Shown: positions 1-8,293 of the stretch, one piece after another
Position numbering within the stretch: position 1 is the first letter of the stretch
Layout of the letters: the number at the start of each line of letters is the position of its first letter
Notes under the pieces: model-generated
Database searches by the model: none
Told to the model about the DNA's origin: nothing
What the model saw: only the letters and a program-made list of their open reading frames with translations
DNA from: SIG440 sp045587485
GTDB lineage: Bacteria > Bacillota > Clostridia > Monoglobales > Monoglobaceae
Assembly: GCA_045587485.1 (NCBI GenBank)
Contig: JAZNCI010000005.1
Coordinates: forward strand, 7,094-71,093
Direction: 5' to 3'
DNA: 64,000 nt
Program-made: the position numbers and the translations under genes

Positions 1-509
1 ACCGAAAAAATAAATCGTCTGCCCACAACATCCGCACGCAGATTAAATCCAAGCCCCAACGGTTGAAGTACGCCGCACACGGTGTCATATACTGTTTTGG
101 GCTCTTCTTCCGAATAATCAGTCATATCCATCTCAGCCACGAAATCTGCCACATCCACAAAATCACCCATAGCAGTTTTCACGGCATATTCAGCAATTTG
201 TTCAGGGCTCTTTCCTGAAAGCGAAAAAGGTGCAAGAACTCTTTTGGTCATAAGCCATTCGGGCGTTCTGCCGAAAATTGCAATATCCTCGCCCAATCTC
301 CAGCCGGTAACTATCATCTGCGTATCCTTTGCAACACATATAATATACGGATTTTTCTGAAGAATTTCTATAATCTCTGTTCTGCTTATGGGAAAATGAA
401 TTTCCGAATTACCCCAACCGCAATACTTTTGGGTAACATTCAGGGAAATAAACCCGACAAACTGACCTAACGCCTCAAGACTGAAATTATAAAAGAACAC
501 GTCATTCAC
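1..509 (-). CDS. Phage tail protein, Gp37-like, C-terminus outside window
   Basis: This frame stays open from a GTG start at 509 to the window edge, giving about 169 residues. The start is set by a GAGGCGG Shine-Dalgarno sequence seven bases upstream, and the GTG overlaps the stop of the distal tail gene (GTGA). The visible part begins MNDVFFYNFSLEALGQFVGF and contains a region resembling the Siphovirus ReqiPepy6 Gp37-like family, which sits after Dit in many Firmicutes prophages and forms part of the tail tip or baseplate hub. The family call rests on position and general resemblance, not on catalytic residues. The remaining tail-tip, lysis and any integration genes would lie to the left, outside the window. 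Confidence 0.6.
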   Translation of the reverse strand, partial: MNDVFFYNFSLEALGQFVGFISLNVTQKYCGWGNSEIHFPISRTEIIEILQKNPYIICVAKDTQMIVTGWRLGEDIAIFGRTPEWLMTKRVLAPFSLSGKSPEQIAEYAVKTAMGDFVDVADFVAEMDMTDYSEEEPKTVYDTVCGVLQPLGLGFNLRADVVGRRFIFS

Positions 510-1354
510 ACAATCACCGCCTCGCAATAAATATTGCTGTATCTGCATTCAACCGTAAATTCCGATTGGACATCCCCCACAATTACCGACAAATCGTTTA
601 TTCCTATATCAAGAACAAAATCACCCAAAAAAGTGTCATCCGACAAATTATTCAGCAGATTTCCCGTAATACTACTTAGAATTTTGCGGTTTTTTATGTC
701 CACGGTTATTTCATCACCTGACTTAGGGGCATATTCAAGTACAATCCTCGCCCCTGTGGTGTTATTTGTTATTATCACAGTTTCAGCACTTTGAAGAGCC
801 TTTGGACATTTAATATAAATGCACGGCTCGATTGAATAATCCCCCAGATTTTTAATTGCCGCTCCCATAACAGTAGTACCAAAAACGACAGGAAGTGTAA
901 ACGGCGTACTGAGATTTTTTGTTCGCATATAAAGAGCAACAGCATTTTCGAATGTATCCTCAAAATAAGGCTTGTCGCAAATAAACTGTACCGCAAATTC
1001 TGCAATTTTGCCCTTCAGAACACGGGCAGGGTCGGGAATTTTAACTTGATTGCAGTAAATTCTTCGACTGATTTCATTGTTCTCGATATGCAACCAGCCC
1101 GGCTCAATTAAAATCTTCATTGTATCTCTTGCAATAGCTGAAATATCCTGTCCGCAGATTTCCGCTTTTATCGTTATCGCCCTTGGTAATGCACGGGATG
1201 AGATGGTTTCCTGACCATCATAGCCCGCAAAAACCGCCGTAATATATTCACGCTCTGCAATCCCAAACCCGTCTGCTTCTATCAGGCGGATACTGGATGC
1301 CGAATTCCCCGATATTTCAACTGTGCCAAGGTTGTTTTTATATATTAATTGCAT
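506..1354 (-). CDS. Distal tail protein (Dit), siphovirus tail family
   Basis: This 282-residue protein sits directly after the tape-measure-like gene and before the Gp37-like gene, the usual Dit position. Its N-terminus (YKNNLGTVEISG, then GFGIAEREYITAVFAGYDGQ) matches the Sipho_tail pattern of a beta-rich domain followed by a 'remove curvature' strand set. Dit forms the hexameric ring that joins the tail tube to the tail tip. The length is typical of Dit proteins in Gram-positive phages. The ATG at 1354 overlaps the last base of the upstream gene, showing translational coupling. It has no enzymatic motif. Confidence 0.75.
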   Translation of the reverse strand: MQLIYKNNLGTVEISGNSASSIRLIEADGFGIAEREYITAVFAGYDGQETISSRALPRAITIKAEICGQDISAIARDTMKILIEPGWLHIENNEISRRIYCNQVKIPDPARVLKGKIAEFAVQFICDKPYFEDTFENAVALYMRTKNLSTPFTLPVVFGTTVMGAAIKNLGDYSIEPCIYIKCPKALQSAETVIITNNTTGARIVLEYAPKSGDEITVDIKNRKILSSITGNLLNNLSDDTFLGDFVLDIGINDLSVIVGDVQSEFTVECRYSNIYCEAVIV

Positions 1355-2565
1355 TATTCACTCGCTCCCCTCAGTTTTTCAAGCGTTGCCGCATTCTTTG
1401 CCGCCGCAAGCTGAGCAGTTGTGGTATCCCGTGACGAATTAAATGTATAGCTGGTGTTATACACATTCTTGTTTGACACCATCTCCTGCCTGACTCCTGC
1501 CGCCACTGCCGAAAGCTCTGCCACAAGACTGTTCATACTCTCAAGCATTATCACTCTTGCATCTGCAACAGCCTGAGAAATCCGGCTTTCAAAACCATCT
1601 CCAAATGCATCTCCTGACTCCTCACCCAGCTTATAATAGCTTTCTGGAACACTTTCAAAGCTGGACTCAAGAGTTTTTATAAACATAGTCTCTTCGGCAT
1701 TGTCTGCATAAAAATATCCTTTATTGAAATCTTCTGCCGCATATATACCTGCCTCGCGAAGCTCCTCTTTGTTAAGAATTCCATTAAGCTGTGCAGCAAT
1801 GCTGCCGGTCAGATGCGACCGCTTGTTGTAACCTTCGATAAATCTTTTTCGGGTTTCATCATCAACCTGAAGAATTACCTCTGCTGCCTCCACAGCCTCG
1901 GCAACGCTCATATTGCCTATTTCGGTAAAAACTCCGTCAGGAATGTTTCCAAGCTCTTTAAGAGCAAGCACGGCACTTTGATATCTTTCAAGAAGACTTG
2001 TTTCCTTGGCAAAATCCGACAATGAATTTTTTTGGTATACCTGGTCACTGCCGTCGGGATTTACCCCTACAAGCCTTATCTTCTGCGACGAATACCACTT
2101 GTCTTTGCTTTCCTTAAGATTTTCTTCAAGCTCCTTTTGCAGACTGTAAATTTTTTCTGCCAGCTTGATTTGCTCCTGCTCTGCCTCATCAGTGAGTCTT
2201 TTGTTGTAAGCGATAATCTCCTCGGTATATTTATACCATGCATCTGTTCCCTGACGCAGATTTTCGTCACGATATTTTTTGAGCTTTTCATAATATTCCT
2301 GCTCTGATATCAGCTCCAGCTTAAGCGAATTTTTAAGGTTATCAAGCTCGCGCTCCTGTCGCTTTTGAGCAAGCTTTTCAGCATTTTTTGCAGCGTTTTT
2401 TGAGAGAGTTTCAAGCTCTACATAAACATTTTCCAATGCCGTAACAGCCAGATACGAATTTTTATCCAGCCCAACGCCTATCCCCGACGCCAGCATTTTG
2501 CCAATATCATTTTTTTCTGCGGCTGCTTCCATATCCTTTATATATTTTTCATAATCAAACGACAT
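1354..2565 (-). CDS. Short tape-measure-like protein
   Basis: This 403-residue protein lies between the Gp15 gene and Dit, where the tape measure gene is expected. Residues 60-170 are very rich in Lys, Glu and Gln and look like a long coiled coil (for example KLAQKRQERELDNLKNS). The C-terminus (YNTSYTFNSSRDTTTAQLAA) resembles the end of Firmicutes tape measure proteins. No transmembrane stretch is visible. At 403 residues it is short for the family (usually 600-2000). Tape length scales at roughly 0.15 nm per residue, so it would specify a tail of about 60 nm if intact, or it may be a deleted remnant. The frame itself has no internal break. Confidence 0.6.
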   Translation of the reverse strand: MSFDYEKYIKDMEAAAEKNDIGKMLASGIGVGLDKNSYLAVTALENVYVELETLSKNAAKNAEKLAQKRQERELDNLKNSLKLELISEQEYYEKLKKYRDENLRQGTDAWYKYTEEIIAYNKRLTDEAEQEQIKLAEKIYSLQKELEENLKESKDKWYSSQKIRLVGVNPDGSDQVYQKNSLSDFAKETSLLERYQSAVLALKELGNIPDGVFTEIGNMSVAEAVEAAEVILQVDDETRKRFIEGYNKRSHLTGSIAAQLNGILNKEELREAGIYAAEDFNKGYFYADNAEETMFIKTLESSFESVPESYYKLGEESGDAFGDGFESRISQAVADARVIMLESMNSLVAELSAVAAGVRQEMVSNKNVYNTSYTFNSSRDTTTAQLAAAKNAATLEKLRGASE

Positions 2566-2630
2566 TTCATCCCTTCCCTCTTTTAAATTTGCAGGCGCAG
2601 CGGATTTGCTGCACCCTCAGCCATTAAGTT

Positions 2631-3197
2631 CTAAAAAAGACTTTCCAATTTTCGTGCCGTATCACTTTCCTTTTCCTCGTCAGTCCTGATATCGGGAAGT
2701 CTGTAACGTTTTTTCATTCTTTCATAAAAGCTTCGCAGTTCACGGTTTTTTATCTTTGATGTGTCGGTGCGTCTGTATGCCACAATCTGCGAAAATCTGC
2801 AATTATCACCAAGGCACGCAAGCAACCGCCTGAACTGCCACCAATGCATATCAGTGCACATCAAATCAATCCCAAATTCCTTTAAAAAACCCGCCCGTAT
2901 ATATTCAAAATCTGCTTTCAGGTCATAAGCGGGGGCTGATGATGCGCCTTTGTCGGCACCATCTGCGACCTCACCGCCGGAATAAAACCACATAAGTCCT
3001 TTTATAGCCTCAGCCAAGCTATCCGGAAGGATGGGATAGGCAAGAGCAAGTACCCTTGCCAAGCCCTCACCACATCCCCTTTCTCCCTTCAGGAGCTGCT
3101 GTTCTATCTCAATCCAGATCGAGAAATCCGTACAAATTGCATAATCTTTGCCCTCAATCCTGACCGAATTCGGATAATCAAACAGCCTATTCTTCAT
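2631..3197 (-). CDS. Phage Gp15 family protein, tail assembly chaperone position
   Basis: The protein (about 188 residues) starts MKNRLFDYPNSVRIEGKDYA and contains the Gp15 pattern: a short beta start, TDFSIWIEIEQQLL, and the MHWWQFRRLLACLG stretch near residue 115. Gp15 proteins occupy the second tail-chaperone slot before the tape measure gene in Firmicutes phages and are thought to help tape-measure folding. An in-frame GTG exists nine bases earlier, but AGGGAG lies eight bases before the ATG at 3197, so I prefer the ATG. The gene overlaps the upstream chaperone gene by 11 bases in another frame. Confidence 0.8.
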   Translation of the reverse strand: MKNRLFDYPNSVRIEGKDYAICTDFSIWIEIEQQLLKGERGCGEGLARVLALAYPILPDSLAEAIKGLMWFYSGGEVADGADKGASSAPAYDLKADFEYIRAGFLKEFGIDLMCTDMHWWQFRRLLACLGDNCRFSQIVAYRRTDTSKIKNRELRSFYERMKKRYRLPDIRTDEEKESDTARKLESLF

Positions 3198-3531
3198 ACT
3201 CCGCACTCCCTAGCTCCATCCCAATGCAGGAAATCAGATAACACAAAATTGCTGTCAAATTAGTTATTTCCGACGGTTCTCTGTCAAAAACTTCAGCTGC
3301 CGACTCTTCACCAATCAGACCCGTAATGCTGTCCTTTAAGAACTCCTTAACACGGATATCTGTCGCCTTTTCATTGTCTCCCGATGCCTTGATTTCTTCA
3401 AGCAAAACCTTTGCCGCAGCCTTTATCCTTTCACATTCTGCCAGAATACTGCTGCATAAAAACATTCGGGTTTTGTATCCGTCAAGCTCAACGGGCAATT
3501 CTTTTTGTGCAAGCTGCGCCTCTGTATTCAT
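3187..3531 (-). CDS. Putative tail assembly chaperone
   Basis: This is a 114-residue, mainly helical acidic protein located between the tail tube gene and Gp15. That is the place of the first tail assembly chaperone (gpG-like) in siphoviruses. It has no recognisable catalytic motif. Its last codons overlap the Gp15 start, so the two are translationally coupled. In lambda-like phages the second chaperone is made by frameshifting; I looked for a slippery heptamer in the overlap and saw none. Assignment is by position. Confidence 0.6.
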   Translation of the reverse strand: MNTEAQLAQKELPVELDGYKTRMFLCSSILAECERIKAAAKVLLEEIKASGDNEKATDIRVKEFLKDSITGLIGEESAAEVFDREPSEITNLTAILCYLISCIGMELGSAEYEE

Positions 3532-3534
3532 ATA

Positions 3535-4017
3535 CTATTCCTCCGTAAAGGTACAGGTCTGCCAACCGTCATTGCTTGTTGCTGTGCCAAATATCTTATC
3601 ACCCTTTACGCGGAATGCTCCGCTGTACTTGTACGCCTCAAGACCGTTGCCCTCATTTTCGGCAATGACTGCAAATTCACGCTTTATTGCCGAATTTTTG
3701 TCATCAGCCATATCAACCATAATAATTGCTCTTACAGCATCAGCACCAACTTTTTCTTCATCAAATATCCCAATAATATCAGTATGAACCTGGTCGTCAC
3801 TGAATCTGTCAAAGCCAAAGCTGATTGATGGAGTATATCCCACCACATCGGTCTGTTCAAATTCCTCGTCAACATACTGTCTTGAATATTCCTTTGGGTT
3901 TTTTGACGTAGAGATTTCGTCAAAGCCTCTCATACGGTGAAATACTATTCCGCCGCCATCCTCATCCGGCACTCCGTAAAAGGCAAGTTTTTTGTATCTC
4001 TTTACTATTTCTGACAT
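3535..4017 (-). CDS. Major tail tube protein
   Basis: This 160-residue protein precedes the chaperone pair and follows the tail terminator gene, the classical position for the siphoviral tail tube. Sequence features fit that family: a beta-rich protein with YKKLAFYGVP at the start, a central YTPSISFGFDRFSDD segment and an IIMVDMADDKNSAIKREFAV strand pair. The protein polymerises into the hollow tube through which DNA leaves the head. A good SD sequence (AAGGAGTG) precedes the ATG at 4017. No sheath gene is seen, so the tail is of the non-contractile type. Confidence 0.75.
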   Translation of the reverse strand: MSEIVKRYKKLAFYGVPDEDGGGIVFHRMRGFDEISTSKNPKEYSRQYVDEEFEQTDVVGYTPSISFGFDRFSDDQVHTDIIGIFDEEKVGADAVRAIIMVDMADDKNSAIKREFAVIAENEGNGLEAYKYSGAFRVKGDKIFGTATSNDGWQTCTFTEE

Positions 4018-4157
4018 AAAAATTCACTCCTTAAAATTAAATGAACTAAGGGGATGCAGACAACTGTCCCATCCCCTGCATCTTAAAAATTTTTTATTTA
4101 AGCCGTGGAAAATCATTTCTCGGCTTTGCCCAACATCAACTGTTTAAAGTCAGGCTG
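4018..4157 (-). other. Noncoding gap with hairpin inside the phage operon
   Basis: This 140-base gap separates the tail terminator from the tail tube gene. No open frame with an SD is seen. It contains GATGCAG/CTGCATC arms at about 4053-4078 and an overlapping GGGGATG/CATCCCC pairing, so two alternative hairpins are possible on the leftward transcript. A boost or processing point for tail-tube mRNA is a guess only. Confidence 0.4.
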
Positions 4158-4565
4158 TCAGGCTAGATAAACCAATCTGAGTTCCGCCTCAAACCTTGCG
4201 TCCACACTGCCCGCAGGCTCAGCGCTAAAGCTCTTTTCAACCGTCAGCGACATCGGCATAATTTCCTGCCCCAAATCCGGCAGGTTGCCCGATTTGTTTT
4301 GCTGCGCAATCCATTCTTCAATATCCTCGCACCGCTTTGCAGCAGCACGATTATATTTGTCCCCACCGCCATATTCCTGACGCAGAGCAAGGATAAATCT
4401 CGCCTCAAAAAGCCCGCCACCGTCAGTATATCTTTTTACCACAGGGTCGGTCGACTTCATCCTCAGCGCAAAGGCAAGCGGCTTGCCATCAAGGTAGTTT
4501 ACCTTTATTCCAGTACCCGCAAAGTGCGGACACTGCGAAAGATATTTTACTGTTTCTTCAATCAT
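4158..4565 (-). CDS. Tail terminator / minor capsid protein
   Basis: The 135-residue product matches the small 'minor capsid protein from bacteriophage' type that acts as tail terminator, capping the tail tube and joining it to the head. Visible features are the N-terminal helix IEETVKYLSQCPHF, the GGGLFEARFILALRQEYGG strand region and a C-terminal strand ending ELRLVYLA. It lies between the head-closure gene and the tail tube gene as expected. A GGAGGAAAAG SD precedes the ATG at 4565. An HK97-gp10-like gene, often present next to it in related phages, is missing here. Confidence 0.65.
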   Translation of the reverse strand: MIEETVKYLSQCPHFAGTGIKVNYLDGKPLAFALRMKSTDPVVKRYTDGGGLFEARFILALRQEYGGGDKYNRAAAKRCEDIEEWIAQQNKSGNLPDLGQEIMPMSLTVEKSFSAEPAGSVDARFEAELRLVYLA

Positions 4566-4613
4566 AGCTTGCTTTTCCTCCCCACAAGCCCGACACCTGC
4601 TATCGGGTCAGCC

Positions 4614-4937
4614 CTATCTATACTCATATTCTGCCTGCAGATGCCAGTGAGGTGTTGTTCCGAAATTATTTTCAGCAACCACCGCAACACGTCTGCATTC
4701 TGCCACCGAAAACTCATCCTGACTCATTTCACCAAAATATATAAGGTCTCCCACAGATATCTTCTTAACCTGACCGTGGTCAATTCTCACATCAAAATTA
4801 TCACGGAAATACACACCCTTTTCGGTGCTTCGGAGCCTTTTTTTGCAGTGTATCCATGCAGGATATGTGCCGTATTTCACATAATCCCCGCCGTCAGAGT
4901 CAAGAGAAAAAAGTGTAACAACGCCGTTTTCAAGCAT
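4614..4937 (-). CDS. Putative head closure protein
   Basis: This is a 107-residue protein of the small head-tail joining type, with alternating strands such as WIHCKKRLRSTEKGVYFRD and VGDLIYFGEMSQDE. Its place between the connector gene and the tail terminator suggests the head-closure ring that seals the portal after packaging. The start ATG overlaps the stop of the connector gene (ATGxTAA-like overlap at 4937). The assignment is by order and size; no diagnostic residue is known to me. Confidence 0.55.
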   Translation of the reverse strand: MLENGVVTLFSLDSDGGDYVKYGTYPAWIHCKKRLRSTEKGVYFRDNFDVRIDHGQVKKISVGDLIYFGEMSQDEFSVAECRRVAVVAENNFGTTPHWHLQAEYEYR

Positions 4938-5296
4938 TACTCCACCCCCGCATACAAAAGTCCTGTTTCTGCAAGGTGCTTCAAAATAACTCTGTTCAGC
5001 GATGCGACAGAGCCCTCGGTTGAATATGTAACCGAATATCCGTCAATATTCTCACTTTTAACAAGCCCTACCTTATCAGCAAGATAAAGCTGTTCAGCAA
5101 CCTCACAGGCACACTGCAAAACCTCGGTACAGTTTAAATCAGCATCCGCGGCACCGTTGCAGTGGCTTTTGATTTCACGCATAGCAGGAAATATATATTT
5201 GTCAAAGGCAGCATTGTCAAGAACACCCGAGCAACCCCCGCAATACTCATTGAAATAATATTCAAAACTTATTTCAGCTTTTGTCACGGGCTGCAC
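4937..5296 (-). CDS. Head-tail connector (gp6-like adaptor)
   Basis: This 119-residue, mostly helical protein follows the major capsid gene and precedes the head-closure gene, the position of the gp6/gp15-like adaptor that binds below the portal. The sequence has several Cys residues (CGGCSG near residue 20, CTEVLQCACEVA near 60) and the helical segment AFDKYIFPAMREIKSH typical of the adaptor core. The small basic frame at 5274-5378 overlaps its start. Confidence 0.6.
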   Translation of the reverse strand: MQPVTKAEISFEYYFNEYCGGCSGVLDNAAFDKYIFPAMREIKSHCNGAADADLNCTEVLQCACEVAEQLYLADKVGLVKSENIDGYSVTYSTEGSVASLNRVILKHLAETGLLYAGVE

Positions 5297-5378
5297 CGCC
5301 TTTCGTCGCAGCAGAGCCTTTAGCCTTTACCGATGTCTTTCTGGGAGAATTTTTTATTAACAGTCCAATACTTCTCAC
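5274..5378 (-). CDS. Possible small basic protein between capsid and connector genes
   Basis: A GTG at 5378 is preceded by AAGGGAGGGG with six-base spacing, a very good ribosome site. It opens a frame of 34 residues that is strongly basic (eight Lys or Arg, many Ala, Gly and Ser) and ends inside the connector gene. Related phages often have a small gene at this spot, for example a Rho-N or HeH domain protein. I do not recognise this one. It could be a real small protein or a leader that couples translation to the connector. Confidence 0.4.
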   Translation of the reverse strand: MRSIGLLIKNSPRKTSVKAKGSAATKGGAARDKS

Positions 5379-5403
5379 AATAACCCCTCCCTTTTGGCGT
5401 CAA

Positions 5404-6279
5404 TTAATTTGCTGCGTGATGCAGATAGATGCCCTTTTTCTTGTTCTCATACACATCAGCAATTCCGTATGAACGGTAGAAGAACTTCCACGCATCCGAC
5501 ATCTGATTTTCCTCAGGTGTTACCACCTTGCTAACAAGATGCTTTTGATACTGAATGGCAGCAGATTTTTCAACAATCATAAAGTTGATATTTTTGCCGC
5601 CATCGGCAGACTTTACAAAATGACCCGCTGTCTCACCGTCTGATGAACCGTCATAAAGGCTGATTGCGGTATAAAATCTGCTCTGCGGAACCTTGATAAT
5701 CTGTGAAAAGCTGTCAAGAACTGCCTTAGACTTTGTTGTGTCAATGTTCATTACGCCGTTATAGAGCGTGGGAGTTATAAACAAAATTCTTGATTCCATA
5801 GGAACCTCATTCTCATCCATAGAATTCTGTGCTGCAATAAGCGCCGCAAGTGTTTCTTCGGCTGTTGCAAGGTCTGCAGAAATTGCTGTAATACCTTCTG
5901 TTCCTGCATACTGAGCAAAACGGAATGCATCAATTTCGGGAGCCGCCTTTGTGCGTACAAACTCTCCCGAAAGCTGACCGAATGCCACACCTGCGGTTTC
6001 CTCGTTATCCATTGCATCAACAGTAAACGAACGGCCTCTCTCGTAATTGAATGTAACTGTTTCATTGGTAAGGGTAACATCACCGCTTACATAACCGCCC
6101 TCTCTGCTGTAATCCGCAAGACCATCCATTGACATTTTGGGGATTACAATTTCGTTTGCGTTGGCACCCATTTTTACAAGACGGTTGTTGCCGTCAAGCA
6201 CGGATGTAACAGATGAAATCTTATACACCTCGTCAAGAGTGTCAATATACTGCTTAAATTTTTCAATTGCGTTTGCCAT
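5404..6279 (-). CDS. Major capsid protein, HK97-fold type
   Basis: The 291-residue protein directly follows the scaffold gene. It has the layout of an HK97-fold capsid subunit without a cleaved delta domain: N-terminal helix ANAIEKFKQYIDTLDEVYK, an E-loop-like ANEIVIPKMSMDGLADYSR, the TVTFNYERGRSFTVDAMDN strand typical of Firmicutes prophage capsids, and a spine helix region near residues 100-160. It would form the icosahedral head. A good AGGAGAG SD precedes the ATG. Confidence 0.8.
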   Translation of the reverse strand: MANAIEKFKQYIDTLDEVYKISSVTSVLDGNNRLVKMGANANEIVIPKMSMDGLADYSREGGYVSGDVTLTNETVTFNYERGRSFTVDAMDNEETAGVAFGQLSGEFVRTKAAPEIDAFRFAQYAGTEGITAISADLATAEETLAALIAAQNSMDENEVPMESRILFITPTLYNGVMNIDTTKSKAVLDSFSQIIKVPQSRFYTAISLYDGSSDGETAGHFVKSADGGKNINFMIVEKSAAIQYQKHLVSKVVTPEENQMSDAWKFFYRSYGIADVYENKKKGIYLHHAAN

Positions 6280-6297
6280 AATACATCTCTCCTTTTT

Positions 6298-6858
6298 TTA
6301 TTCTGTTGGCAAGCCCATAATTTCGCGAATATCACCACGGCTCAGCTCACCGCCAAAGCCCATAGTGGATGCAACAACAACAGGTGTATCAGAAGGCATC
6401 TCGAAAAGATTTTCGACATCCTTTGTAATTTCATCAAAAATCTCTTTGTCGGCTCTGCCTTGATTTTCGCCGCTCTGCAGTGCTTCGCAAAAGCTGTTAA
6501 AAATTCCTTTTTGTGTAAATCCGTTCAGGAACTTTGCATCACCCACAACCGCCGCAAAACGGCTTTCCAAATCTGCTGTTTTTGCCATTTCCTCATCCTT
6601 GATATGTCTGTCATCAATGATTTTTTGCAGCTCTTCTGCTCGTTTTTTTATTTCATCTGCCTCACATTGACTTGTCCGAATTGTATCAAGCTCTCTTTCC
6701 ATATCCGCAATTTTTTGGTCTTTGTCCTCAAGCTCGGCTTTCAGTTCTTCTGCTCCTCGCTTGGCTTTTCCGATGTCCAGAGAATTAATATCCAGAATTT
6801 TTTTGAGCTGTTCGTCAGAAATTCCCTCAACAATTCCCCTTAAATCATCTCTTGTCAT
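6298..6858 (-). CDS. Capsid scaffold protein (GP20-like)
   Basis: This 186-residue acidic protein lies between portal and capsid. Residues 30-85 form a coiled coil (ELKAELEDKDQKIADMEREL), followed by a DAKFLNGFTQKGIFNSFCEAL segment that is typical of the phage minor structural GP20/scaffold family. Scaffold proteins guide procapsid assembly and then leave. It ends with a short helix, ELSRGDIREIMGLPTE, likely to touch the capsid protein. No protease gene is present nearby. Confidence 0.75.
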   Translation of the reverse strand: MTRDDLRGIVEGISDEQLKKILDINSLDIGKAKRGAEELKAELEDKDQKIADMERELDTIRTSQCEADEIKKRAEELQKIIDDRHIKDEEMAKTADLESRFAAVVGDAKFLNGFTQKGIFNSFCEALQSGENQGRADKEIFDEITKDVENLFEMPSDTPVVVASTMGFGGELSRGDIREIMGLPTE

Positions 6859-6945
6859 AATACATCATCCTTTCAGTTTGATTTCGCAGTTGCTTTCTGC
6901 TTTGGACTGGTAGTTTATCGACATTCCGGTCAAATATATTGATAT

Positions 6946-8280
6946 TTATTTATTTTTCCCTGATACTTTTGCCTTTGCGGTTTCCTCGTCTTCGCCGAAA
7001 TACCACATCCTGAACTCCCACGGAGCCATAATTCCGGCATTAACCAAAATTTGCTTTTCTTCAAACTGTGTTTTACGGTCTGCCTCAATGCTGTCGTCAA
7101 AGTCAAAGGATACGCTGTAGTCACCCTTTGGTGCAAGATTATAAAGGGTGCACCAAACGTCCATAGCATAAACAAGCTCAAGCAGAGCATTTTTAAGTGC
7201 CTTCTGGTTATCCGAAACGGTGGCATAGCTTCTTTGCTTTGATGCACGGATTTCCTCGGCAGTCTTTTCTGTATCGCTGACCTCTGACAATGTTCCGTAA
7301 GCAAATCCACAATTAAACTCAACCTGCCTTAAAATACGGTTAAGCCCCTTTGAAATTGCTCCCTCACGAAGCTCAGGCGACCATTCACGGAAGAAATCCA
7401 TATCCTCAACATCAAGTGTTTTATAAAGTCTTTTGTCAGGGAGTCTCGGTCTGCCATCCTTGTCCCGTTTAAACGCCATCGCGTTGGCGATAAGTGCCCT
7501 CTCGCCGCTCTCAAACTCCCATAAAAAACGCATATATTGCTTGTCGGCATCCTCAATCAGGTTTACGGCATTGGCATACACCGAAACACCAAGCGGCGAG
7601 GTTGTGTCAATTGTGTTTGCAATTGCAGGTCTGAAATAGCCAAACAAAGGCTGAGTAACATTACAGATTGCCAGACTTTCGGCAAGGTCCTTCCATTCCT
7701 CCACCTCTCCAAGCGGAACACTTTTGCCAAGATAATCAGGATTGTTGCTGGAAAATGCCTGATTTCTGATTTCATATGTATTCCCAATAAAAGAATGTCT
7801 CTCCAGACGTGTATAATATCTTGAGCCGCTTTTGCGTGTCTGCACAAAAATCGCACCCCGTATTTTGCCCGTTTCATCAAATTCTGTAGGAAAAAACTTA
7901 TCCGCCTGAATAAAATCCACCTTGATTTTGCCGTCTGAAACATATGGTTTAAATGCCAGACCGCCCTTGGCACAGCCGTATTCCACGGGGATTCTGATAC
8001 CTTCAATTACCTTGCGGTAACATTCGTCAAGAAAGTCACCGCGGCCTCCGCCCGAAATTTTCGAATTCATCTCCACCGTAATGAGCCTTGCCATCTCAAA
8101 CGAAATTGCCGCCGGCAGATGAAGCCCCTCCCGCTCCTCATACATCTCCTTCCACAACCTCTGAGCACGGCTCATCTCGTCAGACACCGCAATATCCGCT
8201 GCAATAGCCGTACCGATTACCCTTTTGTCAAACATACCTTTTTTCACCCTTCCGATAAATTCTTTTATATCTTCAAACAT
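6946..8280 (-). CDS. Portal protein (SPP1-like)
   Basis: From the ATG at 8280 the protein has about 444 residues, starting MFEDIKEFIGRVKKGMFDKR. The start is set by GGAGAAAAG nine bases upstream; a longer frame runs into the terminase gene and is not needed. The protein shows the portal pattern: an N-terminal helix, the clip/wing region with IKVDFIQADKFFPTEFDE, and a long C-terminal stem with SKGLNRILRQVEFNCGFAYG and ASKQRSYATVSDNQKALKNA. The dodecameric portal is the DNA entry channel and motor dock. No minor head protein (SPP1 gp7-like) gene follows, which is unusual for this family. Confidence 0.8.
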   Translation of the reverse strand: MFEDIKEFIGRVKKGMFDKRVIGTAIAADIAVSDEMSRAQRLWKEMYEEREGLHLPAAISFEMARLITVEMNSKISGGGRGDFLDECYRKVIEGIRIPVEYGCAKGGLAFKPYVSDGKIKVDFIQADKFFPTEFDETGKIRGAIFVQTRKSGSRYYTRLERHSFIGNTYEIRNQAFSSNNPDYLGKSVPLGEVEEWKDLAESLAICNVTQPLFGYFRPAIANTIDTTSPLGVSVYANAVNLIEDADKQYMRFLWEFESGERALIANAMAFKRDKDGRPRLPDKRLYKTLDVEDMDFFREWSPELREGAISKGLNRILRQVEFNCGFAYGTLSEVSDTEKTAEEIRASKQRSYATVSDNQKALKNALLELVYAMDVWCTLYNLAPKGDYSVSFDFDDSIEADRKTQFEEKQILVNAGIMAPWEFRMWYFGEDEETAKAKVSGKNK

Positions 8281-8293
8281 AATCTTTTCTCCT

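Noticed and set aside
3187..3206. Programmed frameshift joining the two tail chaperones
   Set aside because: The overlap has no slippery heptamer, and the second gene has its own SD and ATG at 3197.
4299..5087. Open frame of 262 codons on the plus strand across three phage head genes
   Set aside because: It opposes three overlapping phage genes in conserved order with good ribosome sites; its own start has none.
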